Assembly: GCF_900105905.1 (NCBI RefSeq)
Contig: NZ_FNSV01000005.1
Span: 4,712,001 to 4,776,000 of the forward strand
Reading direction: 5' to 3'
Origin: Rhodococcus koreensis
GTDB lineage: Bacteria; Actinomycetota; Actinomycetes; Mycobacteriales; Mycobacteriaceae
Length of the DNA stretch: 64,000 nt
The position numbers were made by a program, and so were the translations under genes. The notes under the pieces were generated by a model. That model ran no database searches and had not been told where the DNA came from. It saw only the letters and a list, made by a program, of their open reading frames with translations. How positions within the stretch are numbered: the first letter of the stretch is position 1; the number at the start of each line of letters is the position of its first letter. Positions 59,999-64,000 of the stretch are shown in pieces.

Positions 59999-60042
59999 AC
60001 GTGAGCGGCAAAGCGTGCTCCCGCACTCTTTGCCACTCACGT
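59999..60042. terminator. Bidirectional hairpin between C45 and GntR genes
   Basis: 18 of 20 positions paired (59999-60018 with 60023-60042) and a 4-nt loop, located 9 bp after one stop and 6 bp before the other. Confidence 0.8.
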
Positions 60043-60047
60043 GGGGG

Positions 60048-60698
60048 TCAGGCAACCAGGTTCGCCGAGGCCCAGTCCATGTGCGTCTGAATCGCTTTGG
60101 CCGCTTCGTCGGCGTCGCCGGTTTCGATGGCGTCGACGATGGCGCTGTGCCGGCCGACGTCCATGTTGCCGACGGCGCGGTCGAGGCCGGCGAACATGAT
60201 CGACATCCGGATGGATCCCTCGAGAGAGATCCAGGAGTGCAGGAGTGTGTCGTTGCCGGTCAGCGAGCACATGGTGCGGTGGAAGTTCAGGTCGGCCTCG
60301 ATGCGAGCCTCGAGGACCGCGGTGTCCATGACGTCGAGGGCAGCGCGCAGTTCCGCGATGGCGGTGGTGCGGTCGGCCAGGCCGGCGAGTTCCCGGACCG
60401 CCAGTGCCTCGAGGGCGGCGCGGACAGCGAAGATGTCGCGGATCTCCTTGGAATCGAGGTGCCGCACGTACAGGCGACCCCGCGCACCGGCGGAGATCAA
60501 GCCCTCTTGCTGGAGTTGCCGCATCGCCTCGCGGAGCGTGCCGCGGCTGATCTGCAGCATCTCGGACAGTTCCGTCTCCACGAGCGGGCTGCTCGGCGCC
60601 AGTTCCCCACTGGTGATCGCGACCCGCAGGGCGGCGACGGCCTGCTGACGGAGGCTGGTCTTCTCCAGCCCGAGCAGTGCGGCGGGTTGTCCGGCCAT
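60048..60698 (-). CDS. GntR family regulator, FCD type
   Basis: 216 residues from ATG 60698 with CGGAGG 6 nt upstream. HTH ELSEMLQISRGTLREAMRQLQQEGLISAG; FCD features DLNFHRTMCSLTGND, DVGRHSAI and IQTHMDWA. It lies downstream of the split transketolase genes on the same strand and its promoter holds three 10-bp palindromes with exact 14-bp spacing. It likely represses itself and perhaps the transketolase/MHS operon. Confidence 0.9.
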   Translation of the reverse strand: MAGQPAALLGLEKTSLRQQAVAALRVAITSGELAPSSPLVETELSEMLQISRGTLREAMRQLQQEGLISAGARGRLYVRHLDSKEIRDIFAVRAALEALAVRELAGLADRTTAIAELRAALDVMDTAVLEARIEADLNFHRTMCSLTGNDTLLHSWISLEGSIRMSIMFAGLDRAVGNMDVGRHSAIVDAIETGDADEAAKAIQTHMDWASANLVA

Positions 60699-60725
60699 GG
60701 GTGCCTCCGTGGGGTCGGCGATCAA

Positions 60726-60763
60726 CTGTCGACAGCGGTCTGTTGACAGCAACCTGTTGACAG
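60726..60763. promoter_or_regulatory. Three tandem GntR-type operators, 14-bp phasing
   Basis: CTGTCGACAG (60726-60735, perfect palindrome) and CTGTTGACAG twice (60740-60749, 60754-60763), start-to-start exactly 14 bp. The TTGACAG element within the repeats could also serve as a -35 box. Confidence 0.7.
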
Positions 60764-60814
60764 CCATCGTACGGCCCTCGCCCCCGGACCCGCGGCGAGG
60801 GCCGTACGTGCAGG

Positions 60815-61807
60815 TCATCCCAGTTCGTCCAGCACCTTGGCGACGATCCGGTCGGTGCTCAGGCCGTACCGATCGTGCAGGGTGGGCAGGGCGCCGGCGT
60901 CGAGAAACTCGTCCGGGAGGGCGATCGGCACGACACGCTTGCCGAGTCCGGCCGTGACGACGGCGGCCGCGACGGTTTCGAAGAGTCCGCCGATCACGGT
61001 GTGGTTCTCCAGCGTGACCACCAGGCGGTCGGTGTCGATCTCGGCCAGGACGGTCGCGGCATCGAACGGTTTGATCGTCGGCGTGTGCACGACCCCGACG
61101 TCGACGTTGTGCCCGGCCAGCCGATCGGCGGCCTGCAGCGCGCGCATCGTCATCAGCCCGCTGGTGACGAAGACGACGTCGTTGCCGCCGCGGAGCACCT
61201 TCGCCTTGCCCAGCTCGAACGTGTAGTCGTACTCGTCGAGCACGGTCGCGACCTTCCCCCGCAGCAACCGCAGGTACGTGGGACCGTCGGACGCGGCGAG
61301 TTGCGGGACGGCCTGCTCGATGTCGATCGAGTCGCACGGGTCGACGATGGTGAGGTTGGGGATGCCCCGGAAGATGGCCATGTCCTCGGTGGCCTGGTGG
61401 CTGGGCCCGTATCCGGTGGTCAGGCCGGGGAGGCCGCCGATGATGTTGACGTTGAGGTTCGGTTCGGCGATGTCGAGGCACAGGAAGTCGTAGGCGCGGC
61501 GTGCGGCGAACACCGAGTACGTGGACGCGAACGGCACGAGGCCGGTCTCGGCCATCCCGGCGGCGGCTCCGAGCAGAAGCTGCTCGGCCATCCCCATCTG
61601 GAAGAAGCGGTCGGGGAACTCCTGCGCAAAGATGTGCATGTCGGTGTATTTGGCGAGGTCGGCGGACAGCCCGACGATCTTGTCGTTCTCCCGGGCAGCC
61701 TTCACGAGGGCGTGCCCGAACGGTGCGGACGTGGTCTTCTGGCCGTCGTCGACGAACGAGGCGATCATGGCCGACGTCTTGAGCTTCGGCTTGCTGGCGG
61801 TGGTCAT
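60815..61807 (-). CDS. Transketolase C-terminal subunit
   Basis: 330 residues with the pyrimidine-binding and C-terminal domains: GLSADLAKYTDMHIFAQEFPDRFFQMGMAEQ (with the Glu that contacts thiamine), GLPGLTTGYGPSHQATEDMAIFR and VTLENHTVIGGLFETVA. It begins 1 bp after the stop of the N-terminal subunit. Split transketolases occur in sugar and sulfosugar catabolism and transfer two-carbon units; here the substrate is unknown. The tail LDELG ends close to the GntR operators. Confidence 0.88.
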   Translation of the reverse strand: MTTASKPKLKTSAMIASFVDDGQKTTSAPFGHALVKAARENDKIVGLSADLAKYTDMHIFAQEFPDRFFQMGMAEQLLLGAAAGMAETGLVPFASTYSVFAARRAYDFLCLDIAEPNLNVNIIGGLPGLTTGYGPSHQATEDMAIFRGIPNLTIVDPCDSIDIEQAVPQLAASDGPTYLRLLRGKVATVLDEYDYTFELGKAKVLRGGNDVVFVTSGLMTMRALQAADRLAGHNVDVGVVHTPTIKPFDAATVLAEIDTDRLVVTLENHTVIGGLFETVAAAVVTAGLGKRVVPIALPDEFLDAGALPTLHDRYGLSTDRIVAKVLDELG

Positions 61808-61808
61808 G

Positions 61809-62696
61809 TCAGGCGTCCTTGTTGTCGAAGCCGGCGGTGAGCTGGTCGCGGCAGATCTGCCACTCGTGTTCGTCGATGCGCATGAAGTGCGCCTTCTCCC
61901 GGGACTCGAGCAGGGGCACACCCTTCCCGACGCGGGTGTCGCAGAGAATGATCGACGGTTTGCCGTCGGATTCGGCGGCGGCGTTGTCGAACGCGCGCAC
62001 CAGCGCGGTGACGTCGTTGCCGTCGACGCGTTCGACGTGCCACCCACAGGCCGCCCACTTGTCGTGGACGGGTTCGGTGCTCAGCACCGTGGAGGTCGCA
62101 CCGTCGGCCTGGAGGGCGTTGATGTCGACCATCGCGGTGAGATTGCCGAGCCGGTGGTGGTGGGCGCCCATGGCCGCCTCCCACGTCGAGCCCTCGTCGA
62201 GTTCGCCGTCGGACAGGAAGTTGAAGACGCGGGCGGTGGAGTGCTGGTGGCGCAGCCCGAGCGCCATCCCGACCGCGATGGTGAGGCCGTGGCCGAGGGA
62301 GCCGCCGGAAATTTCCATGCCGGGGGTGTACGTGGACATCGCCGACATCGGCAGCCGGGAGTCGTCGGAGCCGTACGTCTGCAGTTCGCTGCGGGGGATG
62401 ATTCCGGCCTCGGCGAGTGCGGCGTAGAGGCCGATCGCGTAGTGGCCGGTGGAGAGCAGGAACCGGTCGCGGCCTTCCCACGCGGGATCGTCGGCGCGGT
62501 ACCGCAGTCGGTCGGCGTAGACGGTGGCGAAGATGTCGGCGGCCCCGAGCGCCTGCCCGACGTATCCCTGGCCCTGTTCCTCACCCATGTCGATGACGTT
62601 GTGCCGCATGCGGTACGCGAACTGCTCGACGGTCGCGATGCGCGACGCTTCACTGGTCGTGTCTTCGGCCGCGGTGGTGGCGGTTGTGATGGTCAC
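61809..62696 (-). CDS. Transketolase N-terminal subunit
   Basis: 295 residues from GTG 62696, overlapping the MHS carrier stop (GTGA). RDRFLLSTGHYAIGLYAAL, GGSLGHGLTIAVGMALG and LSDGELDEGSTWEAAM (ThDP/Mg motif) are intact, and DIN-ALQADG follows. It pairs with the C-terminal subunit to form one active transketolase or DXS-like enzyme. Its location after an MHS carrier suggests a specific imported substrate rather than central metabolism. Confidence 0.88.
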   Translation of the reverse strand: MTITTATTAAEDTTSEASRIATVEQFAYRMRHNVIDMGEEQGQGYVGQALGAADIFATVYADRLRYRADDPAWEGRDRFLLSTGHYAIGLYAALAEAGIIPRSELQTYGSDDSRLPMSAMSTYTPGMEISGGSLGHGLTIAVGMALGLRHQHSTARVFNFLSDGELDEGSTWEAAMGAHHHRLGNLTAMVDINALQADGATSTVLSTEPVHDKWAACGWHVERVDGNDVTALVRAFDNAAAESDGKPSIILCDTRVGKGVPLLESREKAHFMRIDEHEWQICRDQLTAGFDNKDA

Positions 62697-64000
62697 AGGA
62701 GTTCCTTTTCCTTGCGGATCGTGGGCGTGGTGCCGGTCGACGTCGGCGCGTCGGCGCTTTTGGAATCGGCGCGCTCCGCGGCCTCGGCGGCGAGGCGACG
62801 TTCGGTGGGTCCCCAGGTCTCCCTGGTGATCAATGCCGCCCACAGTCCGATCAGGGCGTACGTGCTGAACAGCAGCGCGGGGCCCCACCAGCCGAAGGAG
62901 ACGAACAGCAGCGTGGTGACGAAGGGCGTGAAGCCGGAGACCATCGCCGAGATCTGGTAGGCGAGGGACGCTCCCGAGGCACGGCGCGAGGCGTCGAAGA
63001 GTTCGGGGAACCACGCACCCTGCGCTCCCGCCAGCGAGTTCTGGCAGACGCCGTAGGAGATCACGATGGTGGCGATGATCAGGACGAAGAGACCGGTGTT
63101 GACCAGAAGGAACATCGGAATTCCGAACAGTGCGGCAAAGGCGCAGGACGCAATGTAGAGGGGGCGTCGTCCGATGCGGTCGGTGAGCCGGGCCCAGGCG
63201 ACGGTGGCGAAGATGCCGATCGCGGACGCGATGCACAGGGCGACGAGGGTTTCGGACTTTCCGGCGAGACCCTGGTTGTGCAGGTACGAGATCATGTACG
63301 TGATCGACACCGCGTAGCCCGCCGTCTCGGCGACTCGAAGACCGATGCCGCGCAGGATGTTTCGCCAGTCGTATTTGATGGATTCGAGCACCGGCGACTT
63401 GACGATGTCGCCTTCGTTCTTGACGTCCTCGAAGACCGGGGACTCGGGCACCTTCGACCTGATGACCAGGCCGACCATGACCAGGACGATGCTGGCGAGG
63501 AACGGCACCCGCCAGGCCCAGTCGCCGCCGAGGTGCACGCTGAACAGGAACACCAGATTCGCCAGCAGCAGCCCGACGGGGAAGCCGGCCTGCACGATGC
63601 CGGTGAACTTGCCCTTGGATTTCCAGGGGGCGTGCTCGTAGCTCATCAGGATCGCGCCGCCCCATTCGGCGCCGAAGGCGAGGCCTTGGATGACACGGAC
63701 GAGAACCAGCAGCACCGGCGCGATCAGCCCCACCTGCGAATAGGTGGGCAGCAGGCCGATCGCGAAGGTCGCGAGACCCATCGCGATCAGCGACGCCACC
63801 AGCACCGGCTTGCGGCCCAGCTTGTCGCCGAGGTGCCCACCGAGCACGCCGCCGAGCGGGCGCGCTGCGAAGCCGACACCGAGCGTCGCGAACGCCGCGA
63901 GTGTTCCGGTGACCGGATCCGCGCCGGGAAAGAAGGCCGTACCGAAGTACAGCGCCGCGGCGGTGCCGAACCCGATGAAGTCGTAGGTCTCGATGACGGC
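62693..64000 (-). CDS. MHS family MFS transporter (5' end beyond window)
   Basis: 436 residues are visible; the N-terminus lies past base 64000. The first visible residues are AVIETYDFIGFGTAAALYF, the MHS TM1 region, then ARPLGGVLGGHLGDKLGRKPV (motif A) and RVIQGLAFGAEWGGAILMSYEHA. The C-terminal tail is polar (AERADSKSADAPTST). It is the upstream gene of a transketolase operon, coupled by a GTGA overlap, and probably imports its substrate. Confidence 0.88.
   Translation of the reverse strand, partial: AVIETYDFIGFGTAAALYFGTAFFPGADPVTGTLAAFATLGVGFAARPLGGVLGGHLGDKLGRKPVLVASLIAMGLATFAIGLLPTYSQVGLIAPVLLVLVRVIQGLAFGAEWGGAILMSYEHAPWKSKGKFTGIVQAGFPVGLLLANLVFLFSVHLGGDWAWRVPFLASIVLVMVGLVIRSKVPESPVFEDVKNEGDIVKSPVLESIKYDWRNILRGIGLRVAETAGYAVSITYMISYLHNQGLAGKSETLVALCIASAIGIFATVAWARLTDRIGRRPLYIASCAFAALFGIPMFLLVNTGLFVLIIATIVISYGVCQNSLAGAQGAWFPELFDASRRASGASLAYQISAMVSGFTPFVTTLLFVSFGWWGPALLFSTYALIGLWAALITRETWGPTERRLAAEAAERADSKSADAPTSTGTTPTIRKEKELL

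Noticed and set aside
1..64000. CRISPR arrays, rRNA and tRNA genes
   Set aside because: No regularly spaced repeats and no recognisable structural RNA gene were seen by eye; a tRNA or Rfam covariance search was not possible.

Overview
The window is a high-GC actinobacterial chromosome or megaplasmid segment. The dense packing of catabolic operons, each with its own TetR, IclR, LacI, GntR or MarR regulator, together with a rifampicin monooxygenase of the Rhodococcus/Nocardia type and a PknK-like kinase, suggests Rhodococcus or a close relative. This assignment is inferred from protein content; no rRNA or tRNA gene was seen. ATGA/GTGA stop-start overlaps, GTG and TTG starts and strong hairpins without U-tracts are common.

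Left part (1-13.9 kb). A flavonoid-glycoside type cluster comes first: truncated quercetin-dioxygenase bicupin, alpha/beta hydrolase, TetR regulator with a perfect operator, MFS carrier and a GH78 alpha-L-rhamnosidase. A pirin follows, convergent to the rhamnosidase. Next is a MarR-controlled unit (pirin, VOC-fold protein, AhpD-like protein, YceI) sharing TTG-N6-CAA operators. Two small Cys-rich or hypothetical genes follow, then an IclR regulator divergent from a SCOT-type 3-oxoacid CoA-transferase and an acetyl-CoA acetyltransferase.

Middle part (13.9-29.3 kb). An IS110-family element with a long non-coding left end lies beside an enoyl-CoA hydratase-family/TetR pair. A LacI-linked polyol/sugar module follows (sugar porter, Usp, two Gfo/Idh/MocA dehydrogenases, P-loop kinase). 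A solitary TnpB element follows, with both subterminal hairpins and a TTGAT motif at its left flank. Then comes a TetR regulon of APC permease and YtcJ-type amidohydrolase, marked by three near-identical inverted repeats.

Right-middle part (29.6-51.5 kb). One forward operon encodes an MHS carrier, GntR regulator, nitrilase-superfamily hydrolase, DUF2848 protein, HpaB-type monooxygenase, small cupin and flavin reductase. A second GntR gene is coupled to a Rox-type rifampicin monooxygenase. Beyond a perfect terminator hairpin lie two divergent operons. The leftward one has a decarboxylase-like protein, a LigI-family amidohydrolase and an ABC importer. The rightward one has a CoxG-like protein, HpcH/HpaI aldolase, LigJ-type 4-oxalomesaconate hydratase, TPP enzyme, two more decarboxylase-like proteins and another LigI-family amidohydrolase. 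Together they look like a route for a polycarboxylated aromatic or pyrone entering the 4-oxalomesaconate pathway. TTGTT-type operators in the divergent promoter resemble those of the 35.7-kb GntR gene.

Right part (51.5-64 kb). An MFS exporter meets a PknK-like Ser/Thr kinase fused to an NTPase/TPR/LuxR regulator. A LacI gene with two perfect operators is divergent from an NCS1 permease and a C45 acyltransferase/peptidase. A GntR gene with three operators spaced exactly 14 bp apart precedes a split transketolase and an MHS carrier that runs off the window.
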